From Cycas panzhihuaensis (lineage: Eukaryota > Cycadophyta), in contig CM041465.1 of assembly GCA_023213395.1 (NCBI GenBank), positions 4,588,001 to 4,652,000 on the forward strand: a stretch of DNA of 64,000 nt, in the 5' to 3' direction. The notes beneath the pieces were generated by a model. That model was not told the origin of the DNA. It did no database searches and was given only the letters and a program-made list of their open reading frames with translations. This document shows, one piece after another, positions 10,400-20,484 of this stretch (positions are counted from its first letter, which is position 1; each line of letters begins with the position of its first letter). The translations under genes were made by a program, and so were the position numbers.

Positions 10400-11221
10400 A
10401 ATGCACATTTGGGTCATTTGTACTTGTAATGCCTTGTCCTTGGAAATGTCTTGAAAATGATGTCTTCAACTTGATCCTTGTCTTTGATCTTATAGGGATG
10501 TCTTTGTTGCAGAATGATGTCTTCATCTTGATTTTCATCTTCAATTCTGTACTGATGCCTTTGTAAGATGATATCCTCAGCTTGGTTTATGTCTTCAATC
10601 CTATAGTGATGATGTTGATGTAGCAGCTCTAGCAAGTGTAAATCATGATTCTTCATTATGCCTAGTCTAGTCTGATTTTGATGTAGATCTTGTAAATAAC
10701 CATTTTCAATCACAACTTGTCTATCATCATGATCTTGTATAAACTCTTGAACACTATGTACAACAATGATTTCTTCAACCTTAGGAGTGGGGTCTTGATC
10801 AACTTGCATACTCTTTGAACTTGAAACAATGCTCAAAGAAGAAATATCATTCAAACTTGAATCAATACTCAAAGTAGGAATATCATCAATATAAGACTCA
10901 TCCTTTATAGAACCATCGAATTCATATTCAATCTCTCTTGAAATCATGGTGTCATCTATATAAACCTTTATCAACTCATCACTTTCAATGTCTTCATTAG
11001 TAGTTATAGTCTCATCAATGCATTCAACCATCGTTTCTTTACATCCAGTAGAAATGTCATCAATACTCATACCTTCTTCATCTTGACATGTTGTTTCATC
11101 TGTGTTGATGATATTTTCTTCATTTGTTGTACCTCCACCATAACCATAACTAGCCTTAATTGCCTTTTCAATCATTCGTTGTGTCTCTTCAGGGGTTTGT
11201 TCAAATACTTCCTTTAGAAAA
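10400..11221 (-). pseudogene. Fragment B: gag acidic region and repeat tail, truncated
   Basis: An uninterrupted minus-strand frame (11259-10414) covers the acidic part of the family gag, more complete than in A. It ends with at least three tandem units of about 17 residues (YRIEDINQAEDIILQRH, YRIEDENQDEDIILQ, YKIKDKDQVEDIIF). The gag N-terminus, leader, primer site and 5' LTR of B are missing. At 11214-11222 B passes directly into the copia-1 LTR, so the first residues of the open frame are LTR-derived and the frame is chimeric. Confidence 0.75.
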
Positions 11222-11425
11222 TAACTTGTAATACACATTAGTCGACTTACAAGATTCATACTTTACAATATTATTAGTAGTGGTCAGTTTTCGTTATACT
11301 CATAAATTTATGAGTATTTAAATACTTTATATTTTATATTTTTGAGTAATTAAAGTAAAGGTATCTCACGATACCGTTTGTAATTCTAGAGTCTTCGCTG
11401 GTTATTTGAGGTGCAGATTTCTACA
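11214..11425 (+). repeat. 5' LTR of copia-1
   Basis: The 212-bp block matches 17121-17334 closely. It starts TTAGAAAATAACTTG where the 3' LTR has TGTTAGAAAATAACTTG, so the first two bases are lost. It ends TTTCTACA. The host fragment B also reads TTAGAAAAT at this point, so the junction lies within about 9-10 bp of identity. Confidence 0.88.
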
Positions 11426-11437
11426 TAGTATCAGAGC
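11426..11437 (+). promoter_or_regulatory. Primer binding site of copia-1 (Met-tRNA)
   Basis: The sequence TAGTATCAGAGC directly follows the LTR. It is the usual Met-tRNA site with one G-to-A change at its second base. Confidence 0.85.
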
Positions 11438-13054
11438 TTCCAGGTTAAGGTGAAATGAGATTGAGAGAGGTGATGCATGGTTGAGCGAGGTTCGAAGTAT
11501 TCCTTCTTCTACGAATCTGATTAAAGAAGACGTTTGTGTGTTGAGGTTGAGCTCTATCACTTCTGCCAGTTGTTCTCTGCTCCTGCCCTATCAAGGTACC
11601 TATTTGTTTACCCGTGTGTTGTCATTTGTTTTATTTTTTTATTTATTTTTACCTATGTTCTGAATCCATAATTGTTTACCTAAAATCTATTAGTTGTCTG
11701 GTGTATTAAACCAATTACTTCTTCATGTAATAGTAATAAATACCTATACATTGTCACTATATTTTAATTACTAGTTTTACTTTTGTTGAATTCTGGTTGC
11801 ACCTTGAAGTACCTTCATCTCTGTGATCAAATTACGTAGATCTACCTGTCGTTGTGTTGTTTCAAGCATCAATTTGTGTGCGTGTTGCATACTTAAATGT
11901 ATTCACGTATTCACAGCCTTTATGAAACCCTCCACACGTTTTTATGAACAAACAATAATTGTAAGATAACCCGCTATCAAACCAATCTTCAATTGACTGT
12001 TATACTGCATTTCAAAGAAAGTTGTTGACACTCATACCAAAGCACCCTAAGACAGAGTTTCCCATATCTTTTAATTTTCTTGCAGTAGCCTCCTCAAAAT
12101 TAATAATAGTTATTAGCCTGGCATCATCTACGTATCTACCATTAGGCATTAAGCCGTTGCATTGCTTGTATGTAGTAGTGTTTTAAGTCTATCAATAAGC
12201 TAGTTTCATGATACTTTGCCTCCTTGAGTTGAGACTTCAGCAATTGTATTTATTGGTATTGATTTATGCTTCCAATGCTAGCTTCCGCTCATATTTCATT
12301 AAGACTTCCTATCTAACATGATTTGGCCTCTGTTCCATATAGTCACCTTGACAAAGCCTCAACGAATAAGCATTTGCGTCATATCTATATAGTCTGTCAA
12401 TTTTTCATCACCGCGTACAATAAGAAATTCAATCTGTAAAAATCTGGTTTGCAATCATGAACGGCTGATTTTCTGTGAGGTAAAAATATTCGTTACTTCC
12501 GTTAAAAACCATCTGTTACCTTCTTCAAGGCGAATTCCCTTCCTCTGCTGCAACAAGCCATTTGCTGGACACTTTCGCATTAAATTTCAATCGCTTAATT
12601 CGCCATTTGTTGATACTCGCAGCCAAACAATTAATAATGGAACATGAATACCTTCTCAATTCTGTTGCCACTTGCAAATCTCAATTACGTTGCCACTTAA
12701 ACGTATCGATCCTTATTAAATCACTTTGACTCTGTTTTTTTATTCATGAAGCCTTTAATTCATTTATTTGACATATTCAAATCATTATTTTAAGTGTCCC
12801 ACCTTTCATAAGCGTTATTTCAACGGCATTGTTGAATTGAACTTGTCATACTTAAGCCTTGAAATAACTTGTATTTGTTGGTCTTGACATTATTTAAAAT
12901 CTAAATTATGTGCTTGTATTACCTCAGATAAATTTTATTTTATTTTATTTTATTTTTCTTTTTCTCTCATCCTCCCTTAGTATCCTTTTTCTTTTATCCT
13001 TCCTTGTTAATTGACTATCATTATCTACCTTTTAGGCTTGGGAAGCAAGAAACG
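11438..13054 (+). other. Long leader of copia-1, with an antisense coding-like patch
   Basis: There is no plus-strand gene. On the minus strand 12150-12015 has about 45 open codons (NGRYVDDARLITI, FEEATARKLKDMGN), and an adjacent piece in another frame near 12240-12150 reads HETSLLIDLKHYYIQAMQRL. These look more like protein than chance but I do not recognise a family. Just before gag there is a T-rich tract (12930-12970) of TTTTA units. Confidence 0.4.
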
Positions 13055-13990
13055 ATGGCAGCATATCAAATTGGACAGTCTCTACCAAAGTTTAATGGAT
13101 CTGACTATCTTCCATGGTCAAGACAAATACAAGTCATCTTACAATCAGAGGGTTTGTGGAACATTGTTGCTCACGGTTTTAAACTTCCTCAACCAATTTT
13201 GCCTGATACGAAATTAACCTCTAATCAAGAGTTAGAAAATGAGGAACTATTAAGGAAGGATAGTGATGCACTCTCGATTATATATATGTCTGTAGCTAAG
13301 CAAACTTTTCCTCGAATATATGGAGCATCTACCTCCCATGAAGCTTGGAACATATTGAAAACTGGTTACGAAGGGGCCATACCTCAAAGACTTCAAAATA
13401 TGAGATTAAACTATAAAAATTTAAGGATGATGCCTTCAGATTCAATCAATGAATTCATTACAAAGATGCAAGATCTAGTCAATCAAATGGTTTTTTTGGG
13501 TGAACAGATTTTTGAACAGAGAATGGTTGAGAAAATACTAAGAAGTGTGAGTGAAATCAGTAAATTTGAAAACATTGCAACTACCATTGAAGTTACTAAG
13601 GACTTGTCTACTTTAAAGATTGATCAATTGTTGTCTATATTACTCAATATGGAAGAGAAATGTAAAAGCAAGGCTACAAATGAAGAATTAGATCAAGCCT
13701 TTGCATCAACTTCTAACTTAAGGCTGAATTGATCTCAAGAAGAAAATGTTCAATGAAATCTTCAGTTCACGAGAGGAAAATCAAGAGGATCCTACCAAGG
13801 AAGAAGCTGGAATGTGTCAGGTATAAATCAAGGAAGAGGTTGGAATTCTACAAAGCCAAGTCAAGGAAGAGGTTGGAACTCTTCACCTTTAGGTAGAGGT
13901 GCATCTCAAGGAAGGGGCAGAAGTTATGGTCCTCAATGCTACCGATGTGGGAAATTTAGACATTTGGCTAGAAACTATTTTTCAGCAAAC
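13055..13990 (+). pseudogene. copia-1 gag
   Basis: The chosen ATG at 13055 starts MAAYQIGQSLPKFNGSDY, a typical copia gag opening. It continues with PWSRQIQVILQSEGLW, SHEAWNILKTGYEG (UBN2-type core) and a Gly/Arg-rich repeat (GRGWN) around 13820-13910. The zinc knuckle at about 13938-13980 reads CYRCGKFRHLARNY: the last Cys is now Tyr and the usual Gly before His is Arg, both single G-to-A changes. TGA stops lie at 13730 and 13754, where Trp or Arg is expected. Confidence 0.85.
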
Positions 13991-15600
13991 ATGATTACAG
14001 ATACCCAAGATAATTCTTCTAAAGGTGAGAGTTTATTCTACACTAGTTTAATGACAAATTCATTGACAAATAATGAATGGTTTATTGACTCTGGATGCTC
14101 AATATATATGACTTACAATACGGAATCTTTTTCAAAAATTAATAAGGATCAGAAAGGGAAAGTTATATTTGGAGATGATAATACCCAAGAAGTTGAGGGA
14201 AGGGGAACGATCTCTATTAAAACAAATGACAGAGAAAACAAGGATATTCACAATGTTTTACTTGTTCTAGGATTAAAGAAAAATCTGTTGTCAGTTGGGC
14301 AAATGATGGAACAAAGATACAGGTTAGTATTTGATGATGGGGAATGTAAGATTTATGATAAGAAAAGAAATTTTTCGTTGATTGCTAAAGGAAAAATGAC
14401 TGAAGATAGATTGTTCAAATTAGCTCCATGTCCCCAAAATGTTGCTTTGAATGCATCGGTTAATAATGATAGTATTATGTGGCATCTTCGCTATGGACAC
14501 TTGAATTATAGAAACCTTATCAACCTAAGAAAGAAAGGTATGGTTAGTGGTCTCACTTTTATTCAAAGCAACAATGATGTTTGTGAAGGATGTATTCTTG
14601 GAAAACATCATAGAAACAATTTTCTTGAATCTAGTTTTCAATCTCAAGCTCCATTGGAATTAGTTCATGTTGATTTGTGTGGGCCCATGAAAAATGCATC
14701 ACATGGAAAAGCAAGATATTTCATGATTTTGGTTGATGATTTCACAAGAAAGATTTGGGTTTATTTTCTTAAAGAAAAATCAGAAACATTTTTAAAATTT
14801 ATAGAATTCAGAGCCATGTCTGAAAGACAAAGTGGATTCAGAATAAAAGTTCTTCGTTTAGATAATGGAGGAGAATTTATCTCCAATGACTTTAAGGATT
14901 TCTGTAGCAAAGCCAGAATAAGAAGACAGTTTATAACTCCTTATACTCCCCAGCAAAATGGTGTGGCTGAAAGAAAAATAAGGACGGTTACGGAAATGGA
15001 AAGAAGTATGCTAAAAGGTAAAAAATTAAATGACTCCTTTTGGGATGAAGCAATAAATACTGCCGTATATTTACTAAATAGAAGTCCAACTAATGCATTG
15101 AAGGATATGACTCCAGAAGAAGCATGGACAAGTAAGAGGCATGATGTAAGCAATTTAAGAGTGTTTGGTTGTGTTGCTTATGCCCATATTCCTGATTAGA
15201 AAAGAACAAAATTGGAAAGCAAAAGCATGAAGTGTATCTTTATAGGCTATTCAGGTGAGCAAAAGGCCTATAGACTTTATGATCCAATTGAAAAGATTTT
15301 CTTTGTGAGCAGAGATGTTATTTTTGTTGAACATGGTGAATATAAGGGTGAAGATGACAAAGGTAAGGAAATCTTGATTGAGATTGGTACCTCAGAAAGG
15401 AAGACAGATACAAACTCGATTGAATATTCAAGCTCAAATCCACAACAGGGACAGGATCCAAAATGGCTTACAAGAAGTCATAATCCTAAGAATATTTTGG
15501 ATTATGACTTTAACAAAAGATTCATGAGATCACAAGCTAAGGTAAACTATACTCTAATATCTCAAGTGATGCAAAAAGATGAACCTCAAACTTTTGAGGA
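13991..15600 (+). pseudogene. copia-1 protease and integrase
   Basis: The protease signature WFIDSGCSIYMT (about 14080) keeps the catalytic Asp-Ser-Gly, but the usual His two residues before Thr is Tyr. The pre-integrase zinc domain (WHLRYGHLNYRNL ... CEGCILGKHH, about 14480-14620) is complete. The integrase core follows: HVDLCGPM, LRLDNGGEF and QNGVAERK supply the Asp, Asp and Glu. A TAG at 15197 replaces a Gln before RTKLESKS. The frame continues with the CIFIGYSGEQKAYRLYDP domain that links integrase to RT in copia. Confidence 0.9.
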
Positions 15601-17101
15601 AGCTACAAAAAGTAATAAGTGGACTTAAGTAATGGAAGCATAAATAGATGCCATAAATCAGAACAAAACATGGGATGTGGTTGAATTACCACTAAGTAAG
15701 AATGTCATTGGAACCAAATGGATATATAAGACTAAATACAAAGCGAATGGTACCATTGACAAGTATAAGGCAAGACTGGTCGCAAAGGGCTATGCTTAAC
15801 AAGAAGGTATAGATTATGAAGAAACCTTTGCTCCAGTTACTAAGATGACTACCATTAGGTGTATCTTATCTCTTACTGCTCATCTTGGTTGGAAGATCTA
15901 TCAAATGGATGTAAAATCAGGCTTTCTCAATGGTTTTGTTGATGAAGAAATGTGTCTCTCTCAACCTCAAGGTTTTGAAGTTAAGGGACATGAACATTTG
16001 GTGTGTAGACTCAAAAAGGCTTTATATGGACTAAAATAAGCACCAAGAGCTTGGTATGCAAGGATTAACAAATATCTTCAAGATAAAGGTTTTCAAAGAA
16101 GTAATTCAGATTCAAATCTTTATATAAAGACCTCCAAGGACTCTATTTTGATTGTTGGAGTGTATGTTGATGATTTAATTTACACTGGTAACGATGATGA
16201 GTTACTTCAAGAATTCAAAAGAGATATGAATTCTGAATTTGAGATGACGAACTTGGGACAATTACATTATTTTCTTGGAATTGAAGTATGGTAGGATAAT
16301 AGTAGAATATATATGTCTCAAAGCAAATATACTATGGATATCTTAAGGAAATTCAACATGAGCGATTATAATTCCTGTGCCACTCCCATTGAAGTTGGAT
16401 TAAAGCTAAGCAAGCATGAAGAATCCATATCAGTTGACCACACTCTATATCGTCAGCTAATTGGAAACATCATATACCTCACTAATACAAGACCAAACAT
16501 AATATATGATGTTAACCTGACCTCAAGGTTCATGGCAAATCCTAAGCAGGAACATTGGAATGCTGCTAAGAGAATTTTCAGGTACATTAAGGGAACAATT
16601 AATCATGGTCTCCTTTATAACTCTTCAAATAAATGCAGCTTGATTGGCTATTCTGATGCAGATTGGGCTAATGATATGGAAGATAGGAAATCTATCACAG
16701 ATTATATTTTCAACATTGGTTTAGGAGCAATATCCTGGAATAGAAAGAAATAACCCACTGTGTCATTATCCATAATAGAAGCAAAATACAAGGCAGCTGA
16801 AGCGACAAGTCGAGAAGCAATTTGGATTAGAAGACTACTTGAAGATCTACATCAAGGGCAAAGCGATCCTATGATAATTCATTGCGACAATCAAAGCACA
16901 ATACAAATGTCAAAGAATCCAGTCTTACATGCAAGAACAAAGCATATTGAGATTAAACATCACTATATTCAAGAGTTGGTTCAAGAAGGATAGATTGAAC
17001 TTGTACATTGTAGAACAGAAGATCAAATTGCTGATATATTTACAAAGGCTCTACCAAGGATCAAGCATTACAAGCTTAAGGAAGGTTTGGGAATTTTTTG
17101 A
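15601..17101 (+). pseudogene. copia-1 reverse transcriptase and RNase H
   Basis: The frame carries NVIGTKWIYKTKYK, KARLVAKGYA, FAPVTKM, MDVKSGFLNG, the catalytic GVYVDDLIYTG (about 16160, both Asp intact), LIGNIIYLTNTRPNI, then RNase H (YSDADWANDMEDRKS, SIIEAKYKAAE, IHCDNQS, KHIEIKHHYI). Stops at 15626, 15641, 15797, 16037, 16292, 16751 and 16991 mostly sit at positions that are Gln in copia relatives (for instance YGLK-stop-APRAWY and NRKK-stop-PTVSLS). The frame ends at TGA 17099-17101, 10 bp before the polypurine tract. Confidence 0.92.
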
Positions 17102-17111
17102 AATGTGCATT

Positions 17112-17334
17112 ATGAGGGAGTGTTAGAAAATAACTTGTAATGCACATTAGTTGGCTTATAAGATTCATACTTTACAATATTATTAGTAGTGGTTAGTTTC
17201 TGTTATACTCATGAATTTATGAGTATTTAAATACTTTGTATTTTATATTTTTGAGTAATTGAAGTAAAGGTATCTCACGATACTGTTTGTAATCCTGGAG
17301 ACTTCACTGGTTGTTTGAGGTGCAGATTTCTACA
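17112..17334 (+). repeat. Polypurine tract and 3' LTR of copia-1
   Basis: The purine tract ATGAGGGAG (17112-17120) primes second-strand synthesis and abuts the LTR (17121-17334, 214 bp, TGTTAGAAAATAAC to TTTCTACA). It differs from the 5' copy by scattered transitions. Confidence 0.9.
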
Positions 17335-17401
17335 TCTTTATAAGGGGTTATAGCTTCCCCTACACCCCTCGATTAAGGGGGGCTCCCGACCCCCTTGGAT
17401 C
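17335..17401. other. GC-rich spacer left of element C
   Basis: The spacer has runs of G and C (AAGGGG, CCCCTACACCCCTC, GGGGGGCTCCCGACCCCC) and ends in GGATC, the target duplication of element C. Confidence 0.5.
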
Positions 17402-17629
17402 TGTTAGAAAATAGACCTGTAATAAGATAATCATAAATAGAACAAACACCTCCAGGATCGAACGGTACCCTTAAGGTACCTCCATTATATTAACAAAACA
17501 TCATTATAACATCATACAATAGATACACATATGATACACTATGTTGTGTATTTATAATACATGTTAATATAGAAAGAGTATGAACCACTTACATATGGGA
17601 TAAAATAAATGTGCATTAATATTCCAACA
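17402..17629 (-). repeat. 3' LTR of element C
   Basis: TGTTAGAAAATAGACC to TATTCCAACA, 228 bp, paired with 20252-20479. On the minus strand the polypurine tract (AAGAGGGAG) lies at 17630-17638. Confidence 0.9.
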
Positions 17630-17636
17630 CTCCCTC

Positions 17637-18807
17637 TTAATGCACATTTGGGTCATTTGTATTTACAACGCTTTGTCTTTCGAAATGTCTTGAGAATGAT
17701 GTCTTCAACTTGAGCCTTGTCTTTAATCTTGTAGTGATGTCTTTGTTATAGAATGATGTCTTCATCTTGATTTTTGTCTCTAATCCTGTACTGATGCCTT
17801 TATAAGATGATGTCCTTAGCTTGATTTCCATCTTCAATTCTGTAGTGACGACATTGATGTAGCTACTCTATTAAGTACAAATTCTAATTCTTTATTGTGC
17901 TTAGTCTAGTCTGATTTCGATGTAGATCCTGTGAACAATCATCTTCAATCACAACTTACCTATCATCATTATCTTGTATAAACTCTTGAACACCATATAC
18001 AACGATGATTTCTTCAACCTTTGGAGTGGAATCTTGATCATCTTGCATACTCTTTGAACTTGAATCAATGCTCAAAGAAGGAACATCATTCAAACTTGAA
18101 TCAATACTTAAAGTAGGAATATCATCAATATAAGACTCATCATTTATAGGACCATCAGATTCATATTCAATCTCTCTTGAAATCATGGTGTCATCTATAT
18201 AAACATTTATCAACTCATCATTTTCAACGCCTTCATCAGTAGCTGTAGTCTCATCAATACATTCAGCCATCGTTTCTTTACATTTAGTAGAAATTTCATC
18301 AGTACTCATACCTTCTTCATCTTGACATATTGTTTCATTAGTATTGATGATATTTTCTTCATTCGTTGTACCTATACCATAACCATAACTGGCCTTAATT
18401 GCCTTTTCAATCATTCGTTGTGTCTCTTCAGGAGTTTGTTTAAATACTTCCCTTAGAAAATACCATGCTTCTTTAGTAGTACTTGCATGTAGAATCATAG
18501 GAATAACAAAATGGTATTTGGAAGGAAGATCAGCCTCGTTGAAAGCAGCACGAATTATAATGAATGTCTTTCTATCTTTCTTCTCAAGAATTTCTTTTTC
18601 TTCTTTATCCTTAAGGATATCATATCCATCAGTGATAATCTTCCATAAACCTCTAGCTATAAAAAAGCATCTCATTTTAATCGTCCAAAAAAAATAGTCT
18701 TCACCTTTGCACTTAGGTATTGGAAGAAACGAATCTCTTAAGTAGTATTCATTTATTTCAGGAGTATATATAACCACATCATTATCCTCCATGGTTGTAA
18801 ATGTCAT
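17637..18807 (-). CDS. Gag-like protein of element C with acidic tail
   Basis: The frame 18807-17956 (283 codons) is open without interruption and shows what A and B have lost. It has the gag start (EINEYYLRDSFLPIPKCKGE, FFWTIKMRCFFIARGLWKI), the helical core AWYFLREVFKQTPEETQRMI, then a long acidic Ser/Asp/Glu region with IDDIPTLSIDSSLND units. A stop and a frame change separate it from the repeat tail (17837-17637), which in B is fused to it. The frame starts at 18807 (ATG). No zinc knuckle or protease motif. Whether it still makes a functional coat protein is unknown. Confidence 0.65.
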
Positions 18808-18809
18808 TT

Positions 18810-19647
18810 TCTAACACCATGTCCCTTTTTCAATCAACAAATTCACCCATCAATCTCAACAAACTTTCTTATGTCTCATGTCCCTCATATTACAAACTTC
18901 ATCATCATATCATTGCTTTATGCATCTCACATATTGCCAAATAGTCACATACAAAGAAACACTTACTTCACCATAGAATCAAAGCTTATACCACATATAT
19001 CTCACAGAAATCATGCATACCTCATGTCACCATTAAATTGCCAAGACACACACTTAATTACCTAAAACACAACTCATGCCACTACACTTACAACTCAGGT
19101 AACTTCAAAAAACTTATCCTTATTTGCATTCAATCAATTGAAAAAACATCATCAAAACAACCCTAATTTTGCCCTTAACATGCCCAACAAATATCCAATC
19201 TTGTCATGTGACCTCACATGCAACAAGCACCTCATTGCCTCAAGTTATCATTTTTCTTGTCCTCAAATTTGCCTTATCATGCCCATAAAGCTCCTTTAAG
19301 TAAATCACATTCCAAGAAGCACTAAGTTCCCATATGCCATCCAACTCATTCATGCAAACTCATGCACTATCACTTCATTACCATACTATGTCATCGTCAC
19401 AATAGCTCTCTCATACGAACACATATAAGAAAGCACTCAAATTACCATTAAACAATCACCATCATACATCTCAAATCACTAATAGAGTTCCAAATATATT
19501 TACATCAACATGACTTAATGTCATCTCATATTGCAACAATACTCTCCCATGCACAACATATGTAAGAGAGCCTCAAATAGTCACCTCATTACCATTACCT
19601 CATTCATATCACCATATCAATATGAAACCCTTAAATTCTCAAAAAAC

Positions 19648-19686
<39 letters not shown>

Positions 19687-20239
19687 AAAAATACATAAAA
19701 TATGGATGGAAATGATGATCTCTGAAATGCGATTCCAATGGTTCAGACAAAATTGAATTATGATATCTAAAACAAAAGTTATGCTTCTTTTAAGAATTTC
19801 ACAATTAGGGTTTCTAGGGGTTGTAATAGTACCTTCTAATAAACTGCTAATAACCTTTTATTCTAAACTCTGATGAACTTCAAAGTACTTCCATTAGAAC
19901 GTAAATTCAAAAATGCACATAGTAAAAAAAAAAAAAGGTCATTTGAATACTATAGCCAAATTTATGGCTCTTTGAAGTTGAGGTTGCAGATCTGTCCCAA
20001 AAATACGGTGACAGAAAAAAAGCAAGCCGAATTTAATTCTGCTATAATTTTCACACTTTCACCCCAAAATCTGTAGTGCGACCACTCAAATTTTATAGAA
20101 CAATCCATTTTGTCTCAATTTTACCAATACTTATTAGAAATTTCAATGTTTATTCTCTCGAATATGCTTTTAATCCTTGATGGCACCCCTCTAAAATTAT
20201 TGCTCTGATACCGAACAAAACACCTCTCTCAACCTAGGT
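18810..20239 (-). other. Leader of element C with (TA)n tract
   Basis: No gene is seen. It aligns with the leader of element A. A pure TA dinucleotide run of about 29 bp (19655-19683) is inserted where A has a plain AT-rich segment, so it expanded after the copies separated. Confidence 0.6.
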
Positions 20240-20479
20240 GCTTTGATACCATGTTGGAGAATAGACCTGTAATAAGATAATCATAAATAGAATAAACACC
20301 TCCAGGATCGAACGATACCCTTAAGGTACCTCCATTGTGTTAACAAAACATCATTATAACATCATATAACATATACACATATGATACACTATGTTGTGTA
20401 TTTATAATACATGTCAATATAGAAAGAGTGTGACCCACTTACATGTGGGACAAAACAAATGTGCATTAATATTCCAACA
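20240..20479 (-). repeat. Primer site and 5' LTR of element C
   Basis: The plus strand has GCTTTGATACCA (Met-tRNA site, one C-to-T change) touching an LTR of 228 bp (20252-20479) that begins TGTTGGAGAATAG and ends TATTCCAACA. The target duplication GGATC follows. Confidence 0.9.
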
Positions 20480-20484
20480 GGATC

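Larger units (their letters stand above)
11214..17334 (+). mobile_element. Ty1/copia retrotransposon copia-1
   Basis: This 6.1-kb element has two LTRs, a primer site, a gag-pol frame in the copia order (gag, protease, integrase, RT, RNase H) and a polypurine tract. One frame runs from 13055 to 17101, 1349 codons, with ten in-frame stops and no frameshift. The 5' LTR lacks its TG end and starts inside sequence shared with fragment B. The right flank (TCTTT) does not match the left, so there is no target duplication and the left end was recombined. A leader of 1.6 kb is long for copia. Confidence 0.92.
17402..20479 (-). mobile_element. Non-autonomous gag-only LTR element, copy C (complete)
   Basis: The element is 3078 bp, with 228-bp LTRs at both ends and a perfect 5-bp target duplication GGATC (17397-17401 and 20480-20484). 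The primer site at 20240-20251 (GCTTTGATACCA on plus, one mismatch) and the adjacent LTR set the orientation. The only coding content is a copia-type gag with an acidic tail. The LTRs differ at roughly 6 percent by eye. It must have depended on proteins of another element. Confidence 0.93.

Noticed and set aside
13055-17101. A changed genetic code in which TAA/TAG mean Gln, suggested by stops at conserved Gln sites
   Set aside because: TGA also occurs in the frame at sites expected to be Trp or Arg, all explained by C-to-T or G-to-A transitions, and the same elements have mutated active-site or knuckle residues. Pseudogene decay fits better.
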